Below, piece after piece: positions 43,346 to 51,921 of a stretch of DNA of 64,000 nucleotides. The stretch is from Candidatus Fermentibacterota bacterium. GTDB taxonomy: Bacteria > Fermentibacterota > Fermentibacteria > Fermentibacterales > Fermentibacteraceae. Each line of letters opens with the position of its first letter. Within the stretch, counting starts at the first letter, position 1. Made by a program: the position numbers and the translations under genes. The notes under the pieces are model-generated. The model was not told where the DNA came from and ran no database searches. It worked only from the letters and a program-made list of their open reading frames with translations. The stretch is taken from contig PDSZ01000002.1 in assembly GCA_002748705.1 (NCBI GenBank), forward strand, positions 11,213-75,212. Direction: 5' to 3'.

Positions 43346-44047
43346 ATGACTGAACAGATAATGAAAAAGCTTAAAGAACTGGGAGAGCCTGATAGAGCCG
43401 CTCACAGTCAGAAATACTTCAGAACCGGCCCTGGGGAATACGGTGAAGGCGACAGATTTCTTGGAATCCGTGTGCCCCTTGTGAGAAAAGAGGTAAGAAA
43501 AAACCGAACTCTTCCTCTGGAATCAGCGGCGGAGCTTCTCCAATCCCGCTGGCATGAGGCAAGACTCTTTGCGGTTCTTGTTCTTGTAGAAAAGTTCAAG
43601 AGGGGCTCAGAGAAAGAAAGAGAACAGATATTCAAACTCTATCTTGACAGTACAAGTACAATAAACAACTGGGATCTGGTGGATTGCTCCGCGCCGCACA
43701 TAGTAGGCCAATGGCTTCTCACAGGTGATCGGAGTCTTCTCAGGGAACTTGCTCTCTCGCAATCCATTTGGGAAAGACGCATATCCATCATTGCAACAAT
43801 GCGGTTCATTGACCATGACCAGTTTGATGATACTCTGAAAATAGCAGACATGCTTCTTCAGGACTCCGAAGACCTTATTCACAAGGCAGTGGGCTGGATG
43901 CTCCGTGAAGTGGGAAAAAGAGACAGAAAGACTGAAGAAGATTTCCTAAGACCAAGGTACAAAAATATGCCCAGAACAATGCTGCGTTACGCCATTGAGA
44001 AATTTGAGCCTGAACTGAGAAAACAGTATCTGAAGGGCCTGGTTTAA
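43346..44047 (+). CDS. DNA alkylation repair protein, AlkD family
   Basis: The 233-residue protein is a full-length AlkD: QKYFRTGPGEYGEGDRFLGI, RVPLVRKEVRKN, LQSRWHEARLFAVLVLV, INNWDLVDCSAPHIVGQWL (catalytic Trp/Asp region) and KAVGWMLREVGKRD. AlkD excises N3- and N7-alkylated bases. Its GC content matches its neighbours, unlike the AT-rich homolog at 1023-1652. It is preceded by GGAGG and converges on the phosphatase gene, the stop codons overlapping by 4 nt. Confidence 0.94.
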   Translation: MTEQIMKKLKELGEPDRAAHSQKYFRTGPGEYGEGDRFLGIRVPLVRKEVRKNRTLPLESAAELLQSRWHEARLFAVLVLVEKFKRGSEKEREQIFKLYLDSTSTINNWDLVDCSAPHIVGQWLLTGDRSLLRELALSQSIWERRISIIATMRFIDHDQFDDTLKIADMLLQDSEDLIHKAVGWMLREVGKRDRKTEEDFLRPRYKNMPRTMLRYAIEKFEPELRKQYLKGLV

Positions 44048-44475
44048 AAACCTTTTCTGACCAGTTTCTCAAACCTGACAAGCACAGCTTCCTGCTCATC
44101 AGTCTCAACAGCACAGGCGTTTTCTTCTCTGAGCATATCAATAGCCTCTGCTGCCCTGAGACCGCGGCTGTAAATCAGCCAGGCACCGCCGAAGGTGCCG
44201 GTGCGGCCACTGCCTCCCTGGCAGTGCACAAGAACTGTCTTCGGCGAATCTTCAACCAGTCTCACAAACCTTTTCAGATTCTCAATGGATGGCGCGTGAT
44301 AGTCCCTTACCGGTATCTCAACCCATTTGATGCCTGGAATTGCCGGATTGTATTTCAGCGACGCTTCCGAAGGATCTATCAGAGAAACGATTGTTGAGAG
44401 GTTTTCAATGTTAAGTTCAGCCTGCCTTGGATTGTGCGATCCAATAAGTTTCGGTTTGTCTATCCACCATCTCAT
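44044..44475 (-). CDS. dual-specificity/tyrosine phosphatase-like protein
   Basis: A 143-residue cysteine-based phosphatase. The CX5R loop is HCQGGSGRTG (Cys85, Arg91), with VRDYHAPSIENL providing the likely general-acid Asp58. The start MRWWIDKPKLIGSHNPRQAE and the short length resemble archaeal-type DUSPs and PTP-like proteins. The substrate is unknown. The stop overlaps that of the convergent alkD gene. Confidence 0.85.
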   Translation of the reverse strand: MRWWIDKPKLIGSHNPRQAELNIENLSTIVSLIDPSEASLKYNPAIPGIKWVEIPVRDYHAPSIENLKRFVRLVEDSPKTVLVHCQGGSGRTGTFGGAWLIYSRGLRAAEAIDMLREENACAVETDEQEAVLVRFEKLVRKGF

Positions 44476-44557
44476 TTCGAGTTATACCTTCCTTTTGAAC
44501 TTGTACTAACATACACATCCTGAAGGATTGACGGCTGCATTCTGAAGGTTCAGCAGG

Positions 44558-44641
44558 TCAACACCAGACTTTACTTATATCTTCAGATGCAGGTTTCGCA
44601 GTTCTCAAATGGCCATCATCGAACAGCCTCTGCAAGCTCAT
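44558..44641 (-). pseudogene. N-terminal fragment of an HEPN-type protein
   Basis: Behind a good Shine-Dalgarno (GGAGGTGATT) the frame reads MSLQRLFDDGHLRTAKPASE and DISKVWC, then TGA. This is the start of the HEPN proteins that pair with MNT nucleotidyltransferases in toxin-antitoxin modules (M-x-LxxL-x-xGxLrxhkPSxEEI). Only 27 residues remain. It follows, in the same direction, the MNT remnants at 44733-45071. Confidence 0.5.
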
Positions 44642-44732
44642 AATCACCTCCAGCCGGATAAAGCCCGAAAGACCATCGCATTCTGCGTGAAACCTGTATC
44701 TTCCCTGAATGACTACTTTGTGTAAAGCGCAG

Positions 44733-44943
44733 GATTAATCTCTCTGCCTGATTTCTCCTGTATTTCCATCAGTCAATAAACTATCTTGCAGACTATTCAG
44801 TATGGCAAGCAGTGGGATGCTGGGTGCTCCAGGTATTTCCATCCGTAATAGACGATCTTGCAGGCTATTTCATTGCCTGATCAATCTCTCTGCCTGCTTT
44901 CTCCTCTATTTCCATAAGAAGTTCTATAAGAGCCTGAAAACTT
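44733..44943. repeat. direct copies in an old MNT gene, offsets 73 and 146 nt
   Basis: TATTTCCATC-GT-AATA-AC-ATCTTGCAG-CTATT occurs at 44761-44797 and at 44834-44869, 73 nt apart, with 36 nt between. A third start of the same word lies at 44907, another 73 nt on. GAT-AATCTCTCTGCCTG-TTTCTCCT occurs at 44733 and 44879, 146 nt (twice 73) apart. The copied sequence is the 3' part of the nucleotidyltransferase remnant. Confidence 0.55.
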
Positions 44944-45071
44944 ATATCTTCTATTGCCATCAGATCTATGTCGCTGTCCGGTCTCATATCACCTGACGCA
45001 CAGCATTTGAAGGCGAGTTCTGTTTTCTTGTCATTCAGTGCTTGTGTCAGTTGGATCTGAGATCCTTCTGT
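44865..45071 (-). pseudogene. MNT-type nucleotidyltransferase remnant
   Basis: The minus frame reads LAFKCCASGDMRPDSDIDLM, then AIEDISFQALIELLMEIEEK and AGREID-QAMK. ASGDxRPDSDIDL is the metal-binding motif of MNT nucleotidyltransferases, but the preceding Gly-Ser that should bind nucleotide is lost and an in-frame stop lies just upstream. A second, shorter copy of the end (LMEIQEKSGREINPALYTK) is encoded near 44775-44715. MNT/HEPN pairs are toxin-antitoxin modules; this one is dead. Confidence 0.55.
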
Positions 45072-45300
45072 TTAGAAAGACACTGAGTTTTTTAACCGGA
45101 GAACTGGCATTTCCCTGATATTCTGTTTGATTTGCCTGTCTTTTCAGGATCGCAAGCCCTTCATCGACCAGATGCCGGTTGGCTGCGCACTGCTCCGGAA
45201 ACAGCTTGCAAAGGGTCTCGAATCTCCCTGAAAGAGTGAGCAGGATCCAGAAGCAGCAGATAAACTCTTTCTCACCTTGCCGGAAAGCGCGTCGCCTCAT
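45031..45300 (-). CDS. hypothetical protein of 89 residues
   Basis: The frame has protein-like composition (ILLTLSGRFETLCKLFPEQC, HLVDEGLAILKRQANQ, SSPVKKLSVFLNRR) and ends overlapping the MNT remnant by 41 nt in another frame. It may be part of the same decayed module. I do not recognise the family, and no Shine-Dalgarno is convincing. Confidence 0.35.
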   Translation of the reverse strand: MRRRAFRQGEKEFICCFWILLTLSGRFETLCKLFPEQCAANRHLVDEGLAILKRQANQTEYQGNASSPVKKLSVFLNRRISDPTDTSTE

Positions 45301-45610
45301 TTGTTCCCATCTTGAAAAATATATTTCTCTTTAAGGAAAAAGCGATACTGCTTTTGAGCTAAGAGCCATGCAATGCTGGACTGTTGCTGATTCTCAAAGC
45401 CTTGCGCAATAATTCAGTTGCCAGAAACAGTATTGCATGATTCAGGCTCTGCCGTAACTGGGTTGCACCATTTGCCTTTCTCCACAGAGTACAGCTCTTA
45501 AAAAGAATGAAGACTCAATCAGCAAAAAAACGAATGTGCTTTTGGGAGCAGCAGTCATATATTTCCCTATTCCGCTATGTTTCATTTTCATATCCATAAA
45601 GGGGGATAAC
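45301..45610. other. intergenic, no gene seen
   Basis: No coding region is supported. The final bases contain the ribosome binding site GGGGG of the ALDH gene; the open frame from 45536 is its upstream extension and lacks homology. Confidence 0.4.
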
Positions 45611-47155
45611 ATGAATGTACAGGACGCTAAGAGCAGAATTTTTCAGGGCCTGGGGCTTGATCACCTCAACTCGGGAGTTTACTGCGGCCACTGGATGCCG
45701 GTTGAGGGCAAAAAGATTCTTGAGTCTGTAAGCCCTATTGATGGAAGTATTCTCGGAGCAGTTGCTCAGGGTGAAATTGATGACTTTGAGAAAATACTGG
45801 AACAGGCAAAGAAAAGCTATGATGAATGGTCAGCAATTCCAGCTCCCAGAAGAGGCGAAATTGTCGGCGAGATAGGCGCTGAACTGCTTAAAGAAAAGGA
45901 ACTCCTGGGGCTTCTGGTAACTCTGGAAGTTGGCAAGACTCTCACAGAAGGTGCCGGAGAGATACAGGAAGCAGTTGATATAGCCAACTTCGCAGTTGGT
46001 CTCTCAAGACAGCTTTACGGTCTTACAATTTCCAGTGAAAGACCATCCCACAGGCTTATGGAACAGTGGCATCCGCTGGGAACAATAGGCGTAATAACCT
46101 CCTTTAATTTCCCTGCAGCTGTCTGGGCATGGAACTCTCTTATTGCAGCTGTAGTAGGCAATGTTACAGTATGGAAACCTTCCAGCAGTGCTCTGCTTAC
46201 CGCTGTTGCCACGATCAGGGTTGCAAACAGAGTTCTGGAAAGGAACAACCTGCCGCCGATCTTCTTCCTGGCCTCAGGCAGCGGCAGAACCATCGGTGCC
46301 AGAATGACCGATGACTCACGAATTGCACTTGTTTCCTTCACCGGCTCCACTGCGGTCGGCCGTTCTGTAGGCGAGAAGGTAGCTGCAAGGTTCGGTAAGT
46401 CCATACTTGAGCTGGGCGGCAACAACTGCGCAATCGTAACTCCTGAAGCAGACCTTCCCCTTGCGGTAAAAGGAGTTGCCTTCGGTGCAATGGCCACCGC
46501 GGGACAGAGATGCACATCAACAAGAAGAGCGCTTGTTCACAGCGATGTTTACGATTCATTTGCAGCGGAGCTAAAAAGAGTCTACGGCAGCGTAAAAATC
46601 GGAAACCCGCTTGAAAAAGATACCATTGTCGGCCCTCTTGTGGATGAATCAGCTGTAAAAGCCTATACTGCAACTGTGAAGAAAGCTACCGCGCAAGGGG
46701 GCAGAATACTCCACGGAGGAACCGTTCACAGAGTTGACGGTTGCGAAAACGGCTTCTTCGTAACCCCGACTATCATTGAGATGGACAGGCAGGAAGGTAT
46801 CGTTCTTGAAGAGACCTTTGCTCCTATTCTGTATGTGATGAAGTACACTGATCTTTCAGAAGCTATTCAAAGACACAATGCTGTCCCTCAGGGACTTTCT
46901 TCAGCTATCTTTTCCTGCAATATGAGAGAGGCCGAACAGTTCCTCTCGGCAGCAGGATCTGACTGCGGAATAGTCAATGTGAACACCTCCACAGCAGGAG
47001 CTGAGATAGGTGGAGCCTTCGGCGGCGAAAAGGAAACAGGAGGCGGACGGGAAAGCGGAAGTGACGCCTGGAAGTTCTATGCCAGAAGACAGACCGCAAC
47101 AGTGAACTACGGAACAGACATTCCCCTCTCGCAGGGCGTGGAGTTCCCTGTTTAA
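45611..47155 (+). CDS. aldehyde dehydrogenase, ALDH7-like
   Basis: The 514-residue enzyme oxidises an aldehyde with NAD(P). Visible features are TSFNFPAAVWAWNSLIAAVV (cofactor site), FTGSTAVGRSVGEKVA, the general base Glu in LELGGNNCAIV and the nucleophile Cys in ATAGQRCTSTRRALV. The style (VYCGHW, SPIDGSILGAVAQG, STAGAEIGGAFGGEKETGGG) is that of aminoadipate-semialdehyde/ALDH7 enzymes, so a lysine or pipecolate catabolic role is possible. The start is ATG 45611 behind GGGGG. The last codons are copied again just downstream. Confidence 0.93.
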   Translation: MNVQDAKSRIFQGLGLDHLNSGVYCGHWMPVEGKKILESVSPIDGSILGAVAQGEIDDFEKILEQAKKSYDEWSAIPAPRRGEIVGEIGAELLKEKELLGLLVTLEVGKTLTEGAGEIQEAVDIANFAVGLSRQLYGLTISSERPSHRLMEQWHPLGTIGVITSFNFPAAVWAWNSLIAAVVGNVTVWKPSSSALLTAVATIRVANRVLERNNLPPIFFLASGSGRTIGARMTDDSRIALVSFTGSTAVGRSVGEKVAARFGKSILELGGNNCAIVTPEADLPLAVKGVAFGAMATAGQRCTSTRRALVHSDVYDSFAAELKRVYGSVKIGNPLEKDTIVGPLVDESAVKAYTATVKKATAQGGRILHGGTVHRVDGCENGFFVTPTIIEMDRQEGIVLEETFAPILYVMKYTDLSEAIQRHNAVPQGLSSAIFSCNMREAEQFLSAAGSDCGIVNVNTSTAGAEIGGAFGGEKETGGGRESGSDAWKFYARRQTATVNYGTDIPLSQGVEFPV

Positions 47156-47233
47156 TCACAGACTGGCTTCACTGCCTGAAGTGAAAATGACTCTTCAGCT
47201 CGCAGGGCGTGGAGTCCCTGTTTAACCACAGAC
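47128..47233. repeat. duplicated end of the ALDH gene, 71 nt offset
   Basis: CTCGCAGGGCGTGGAGT-CC-CTGTTTAA-CACAGAC occurs at 47128-47163 (including the ALDH stop) and at 47199-47233, with one deletion and one substitution. The 35 nt between (47164-47198) are unrelated. This is a recent-looking copy of a gene's own 3' end. Confidence 0.9.
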
Positions 47234-47239
47234 AGCAGA

Positions 47240-47265
47240 CCCCCCTCTCTTACGGGAGAGGGGGG
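47240..47265 (+). terminator. GC-rich hairpin after the ALDH gene
   Basis: CCCCCCTCTC (47240-47249), a 6-nt loop and GAGAGGGGGG (47256-47265) form a perfect 10-bp stem, strong enough to stop transcription although no U-tract follows. Confidence 0.55.
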
Positions 47266-47689
47266 CTTAGCCAACAGGGAAAAGCTAAACACTATACTGA
47301 ACAACAGAAATTTAACCAGTTATTTCATATAGATTCCTTTCCGGCAATTAATGCGATATCGCATCTCTTGAAGACAGCAGATTTTCCCATTCAGACAATC
47401 AGAATCCTGAAAAAGTATCTCATTTTTGCGATTCCCTGCATAAGAGGAACAGCACCTGCATATCTTTTCAGGTCAAACCTCAGCTGTACAGATATTATGA
47501 TGATTTAAAGCAGTTCTGAAGTAACAGGCCAGCGTACAAGTCTTTGCAGTATTGTTATATATTCCATCAGGTTATTGGTTCAGCGCTGTTTCAGCGAAAG
47601 ACACTTCATCTGGCACAGCTCAGAGGAGGGAAAAGCAATTTGTTAAAGAGCCATATCTGTTTAAGCATAACAATGAATAGGATGATCTT
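47266..47689. other. intergenic, no gene seen
   Basis: No supported frame on either strand. It contains the short palindrome TGCGATATCGCA near 47350 and the presumed promoter region of the activase gene. Confidence 0.4.
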
Positions 47690-50600
47690 ATGAATCATTT
47701 GTCTATAGGCTGTGACCTTGGAAGTTCATCGGTAAAACTGGCTGTACTTAACGAAAAAGGCGAAAGACTGTTAACCGATTATCGTGTCCATGGTGGAAAC
47801 CCTCTTGCAGTATTTTCAGCAATGATGAAAGAAGTAACCGCCAGGTTTGAAGGCCGGATCAGCTTCGCCATGGTCTGCGGCTCAATGGCGGGAAGTTTTG
47901 CTTCTCAGTTTCGTGCCAACGAGATTGCTGCCATTGTCGCCGGAGCAAAAGCTGTATTTCCAGGCTGTGCTTCCATTGTTGACATTGGAGGAGAGAGTGC
48001 CCGTTATATAGCTGATGTGGACAGGGAACATGTTGACTTTTCCTTTAACGGCTCATGCTCGGCAGGCACAGGCTCCTTTTTTGAAGACCAGATGACACGC
48101 CTGGGTACGAATATTACCGAGTTTAACTCAATTGCAGCTGAAGCTTCTTCAACACCTCGCATTGCAGGGCGATGTACTGTCTTTGCCAAGACTGATATTG
48201 TTCACCGCCAGCAGGAGGGAGCCACCACTCCTGATATTCTTCGCGGTCTTGCCTATGCTCTGGTAAGAAACTATCGGGGTACAATTATTCGTAAACTTCC
48301 AGTGAGAAGTCCGGTGGTCTTTTCCGGAGGAGTGGCAAAAAACCATGCTGTCCGCCAGGCTCTCAGTGAAATTCTCAATATGAAGGCCATTCTTCACTCA
48401 GAAGAAAGTCCCTGCCTTGCTGCCATAGGCTGCGCCATTATGGCAGCTGAGCAGCATGTTGAGTATAACCTGAGATTCTTTCGTCCTGAGCAGCCGCTGC
48501 CCGCAGTAAGCATGATGCAACCGCTTACAAAAGAGATTGACACAGCAGGATTGCACAAACTCCATTCAATGAAGCCTGGAGAACCGGTATATCTGGGAAT
48601 AGACATCGGTTCAACAAGTACCAATCTGGTGCTTCTGAATCAGAGCGGTGAGGTTCTTGACTGTCAGTATCTGCGTACCGGAGGAGCACCGCTTGAAGTG
48701 GCTGAAAAGGCCATGAACGCGTTGCCTGAACGAATGGGAACGGAGATCAATATTGCTGCCCTGGGAACCACCGGTTCCGGGCGTTACAGGGTGGGCAAAA
48801 TGCTTGGTGCACTTACAATTCAAGATGAGATTACCGCTCAGGCAAGGGGTGCTGCAGCCAGTATGCCCGAAGTGGACACCATTTTTGAGATAGGCGGTCA
48901 GGACTCTAAATTCATTCGACTGAAGAATGGACAGGTTACTGATTTTCAGATGAACAAAGTCTGTGCTGCAGGAACAGGCTCCTTTGTGGAAGAACAGGCA
49001 AAGCGGTTGAATATTGAGCTGGAAAGCTTTGGCGCCCTTGCCCTGACCGGAGAAAGACCTGCTGAGCTTGGCGAGCAGTGTACCGTTTTTATAAAGTCGC
49101 AGATTGAGAAAAAGCTCAGTGAGGGTGTCTGCAAGGCAGACATTGCAGCAGGCATCTGTTACTCCATCGTTCACAATTACCTGCATAAGGTAGTGGCCAA
49201 TAAGCATGTTGGAGAAAACATCTGCTTTTCAGGAGGACTGGCATATAACGACGGTATTGTTGCAGCCTTCAGGCACTATTTTCCGGCAATGAAGGTAACT
49301 CCCTATTTTTCAGTAACCGGTGCTCTGGGAATAGCTCTTCTTGCCAGAGATGAGAAGTTGAAACTGCAAAAGGCTCCCAAACCCACAACAAACAAACAGA
49401 GACTTGCAGAAAACAAGCGTCTTTTTTACGGTACCAGAAAGCACTACATCGGAAGCTACGATGGCATTATTAAGCCAGGGCTGAAAACTGTAGGTATTCC
49501 CCGTGCGCTGATGATGTACAAGATGTTTCCCATGGCCTATAATTTTTTCAAAGCTTTGGACTGCAATGTACTGCTTTCTCCTGAAACCGATGAAGATATT
49601 ATTCGGCGAAGCCAGCTTCTGGTGGAAGAAGAAACCTGCTATCCGGTAAAACTGATTCTTGGCCACATGTCATGGCTTATTGATCAGGGAGTTGATGCCA
49701 TCTTTATGCCATCGGTCTACACTTTACGGCATACAAGCTCTCATCTGGTTCATAATTATGGTTGTGTTTTTATGCAGAATGTTGCAGCACGCTATGCAGA
49801 ACACCTTGAACTGAAAGAAAAAGGCATAGAGTTTCTCAATCCGGTACTTGAGATGGATATGGGGGCGCCTGAACTTGTAAAGGCCATGATCGGCGCAGGG
49901 CGCAGGCTGGGGGCATCAAGAGTTCGCTGTGCAGCAGCCATGGCAAAAGGCGGCTCAGCAATGAATAAGTACAACCAGGCCTGCGAAGACAGCGGCAGAA
50001 AAATCCTTGCCGGCCTTGAAGAGGATGAAAGGGTTCTGGTTCTCATAACCCGCACCTACGGAATTGATGATACAGTACTGAGCATGGGCATTGCCGAACA
50101 GCTATTAAACCGGGGCTATAAAGTGATTACCCTATCCCATCTTGACGCACACCGTACAGACATAAGCACTGAGTATCCCAATCAGTACTGGCCATTCGGA
50201 AGCCATATTCTGAAAGGCATGCAGATAGTCAGAAATGACCCCAGGCTGTTTGCAATCTATCTTACAAACCACGGCTGCGGGCCGGATTCCATGCTTGTCC
50301 ATCAGTCTGCTGAAATTATGGGAAATAAACCATGGCTTGTGCTGGAGGTGGACGAACACTACTCGCCGGTTGGTCTTGTAACCAGGGTTGAAGCATTCCT
50401 CTCTTCACTGGAAAGCCATGAAACCGGAAAAGAAGGGAAGAGAGAAGTTCATACTGATCTGCCTGAGCGGTTCATCGCAGGAAGTTTTGACAAGATAGAC
50501 AAAAGCATGCCTGTTCTGCTTCCCTTTTTCTTTCCCTACAGCAACCTGGTCGCATACCGTCTGAGAGAAGAGGGTTTTGACTGCAGGGAACTTACACCCA

Positions 50601-51505
50601 CAGACCTGGAATCACTTAATGAGGGCCGTTCACTGACCCGTACCAAGGAGTATATAACTTTTACAGCAATTCTCGGCGATGTCATTAAATATTCAAAGAA
50701 AGAGAAAAATGCCCACCAGTTCTTTCTGCTGCAAAACAAAGGTTCTGAAGCAGATGGACAGTTCAGCCGCACCATTCGCACACATCTTGATATGCAGGGA
50801 TTCCAGCATTCGAGAATTGTCAGCCCAATAGTGGAAGATATGCACAACGATGATGCTCTGTGGCTGGATATAATGGCAGGTGATCTTGTTATGGCTGAAA
50901 CTCTTGAAAAAAGAGAAGCCAGTATGGCCAGACTAAAGCAAAAACCTCTTTCATGGAATACTGTTATTGATCTTGCAAAAACCATAGGACGGACCAAAGA
51001 CAAGCGACTGATTCTATTTATTCACGGTGATCCTCTCTGCGTATTTAACCAACAGGTTAACGGACATCTGCTGGCAGAACTTGAAAAGGATTTCAGAGTT
51101 TTATGGCTTCCTCTCAGTGAATATCTTCTCTTTCTCTGGCAGGATCACGGAACTGATATTACTCTGCGGCTTGAACAGCTGGCAGAACTGCATAAGGCTC
51201 TTGGCTGCTTCAGCCCCTTTTCGCCATCCTTTTCTTCTCTGAAGCAGACAGCGGATAATAAGCTGGGCAAGCTGGCAGGCGGTAACGGTCGTTACCGTAT
51301 TGCTAAAAGCATACATGCCACAAACTCTGCCTGCGGAATCATTGAACTCAGCCCTCTTTACGAAAATACCGCCTCTATTCTAAACCTTGTAACAGTTAAA
51401 AACGAAAGACCTTTTCTCAGGCTTCAGGTAAATGGAGAGGGTAAGGAGATGGAAAAGCTAAAAACATTCTTACACTTTATTACTTATAATAAAAAGAACT
51501 CCTAA
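47690..51505 (+). CDS. CoA-substrate-specific enzyme activase with dehydratase-like domain
   Basis: This giant protein (1271 residues) joins two ASKHA activase modules of the BcrA/BadF/HgdC type (GCDLGSSSVKLAV at residue 7; GIDIGSTSTNLVLLNQ near 303) with cluster cysteines (FNGSCSAGTGSFFEDQ, NKVCAAGTGSFVEEQ). A DUF2229-like region and a 2-hydroxyglutaryl-CoA dehydratase D-component-like half follow (ETCYPVKLILGHMSWLIDQG, TNHGCGPDSM). HgdC-type activases use ATP to inject a low-potential electron into 2-hydroxyacyl-CoA dehydratases or reductases. Such long fusions are common in anaerobes; the substrate is unknown and no separate dehydratase is adjacent. Confidence 0.92.
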   Translation: MNHLSIGCDLGSSSVKLAVLNEKGERLLTDYRVHGGNPLAVFSAMMKEVTARFEGRISFAMVCGSMAGSFASQFRANEIAAIVAGAKAVFPGCASIVDIGGESARYIADVDREHVDFSFNGSCSAGTGSFFEDQMTRLGTNITEFNSIAAEASSTPRIAGRCTVFAKTDIVHRQQEGATTPDILRGLAYALVRNYRGTIIRKLPVRSPVVFSGGVAKNHAVRQALSEILNMKAILHSEESPCLAAIGCAIMAAEQHVEYNLRFFRPEQPLPAVSMMQPLTKEIDTAGLHKLHSMKPGEPVYLGIDIGSTSTNLVLLNQSGEVLDCQYLRTGGAPLEVAEKAMNALPERMGTEINIAALGTTGSGRYRVGKMLGALTIQDEITAQARGAAASMPEVDTIFEIGGQDSKFIRLKNGQVTDFQMNKVCAAGTGSFVEEQAKRLNIELESFGALALTGERPAELGEQCTVFIKSQIEKKLSEGVCKADIAAGICYSIVHNYLHKVVANKHVGENICFSGGLAYNDGIVAAFRHYFPAMKVTPYFSVTGALGIALLARDEKLKLQKAPKPTTNKQRLAENKRLFYGTRKHYIGSYDGIIKPGLKTVGIPRALMMYKMFPMAYNFFKALDCNVLLSPETDEDIIRRSQLLVEEETCYPVKLILGHMSWLIDQGVDAIFMPSVYTLRHTSSHLVHNYGCVFMQNVAARYAEHLELKEKGIEFLNPVLEMDMGAPELVKAMIGAGRRLGASRVRCAAAMAKGGSAMNKYNQACEDSGRKILAGLEEDERVLVLITRTYGIDDTVLSMGIAEQLLNRGYKVITLSHLDAHRTDISTEYPNQYWPFGSHILKGMQIVRNDPRLFAIYLTNHGCGPDSMLVHQSAEIMGNKPWLVLEVDEHYSPVGLVTRVEAFLSSLESHETGKEGKREVHTDLPERFIAGSFDKIDKSMPVLLPFFFPYSNLVAYRLREEGFDCRELTPTDLESLNEGRSLTRTKEYITFTAILGDVIKYSKKEKNAHQFFLLQNKGSEADGQFSRTIRTHLDMQGFQHSRIVSPIVEDMHNDDALWLDIMAGDLVMAETLEKREASMARLKQKPLSWNTVIDLAKTIGRTKDKRLILFIHGDPLCVFNQQVNGHLLAELEKDFRVLWLPLSEYLLFLWQDHGTDITLRLEQLAELHKALGCFSPFSPSFSSLKQTADNKLGKLAGGNGRYRIAKSIHATNSACGIIELSPLYENTASILNLVTVKNERPFLRLQVNGEGKEMEKLKTFLHFITYNKKNS

Positions 51506-51921
51506 AGTTCAAATGCCATAACTAATCAGCATTCAATAAAAGTTCTGTTTTCTTTCGAAGCCGGCGATTGCCGAGTCTGGTATTTGCCTGAAACCCTGCG
51601 AAAGGCTGTAGAATGGTTCTGTTATTTGGCATCAAAAAAGTTCGAAATGGTCAGCTGCAAAACAGAAACTCAGCGTCAGCAATACAAGCAGCGCCAGTAC
51701 GGCTTGAATTATAGCTGTATGATTATCTGAAGCGGCACTGCCAATTGCACATAAGTTATATTGCTGCAATTAAGGCTGTTGCGGCTGTTTCACAGCTGAT
51801 TCGATTTGATATGCACCATTGTATTCATAACTGTTATCAGAACAGAAATCTGTAGAACCGCTTAACAGTGCAGCACTGCTCAGGATTGTTTACTGCCTGC
51901 ACTCTGCAGCTGAAAACTTTA
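51506..51921. other. intergenic, no gene seen
   Basis: No coding region supported. A core GGCGATTGCCG near 51563 resembles part of the dispersed repeat seen at 41576-41623. Confidence 0.35.
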
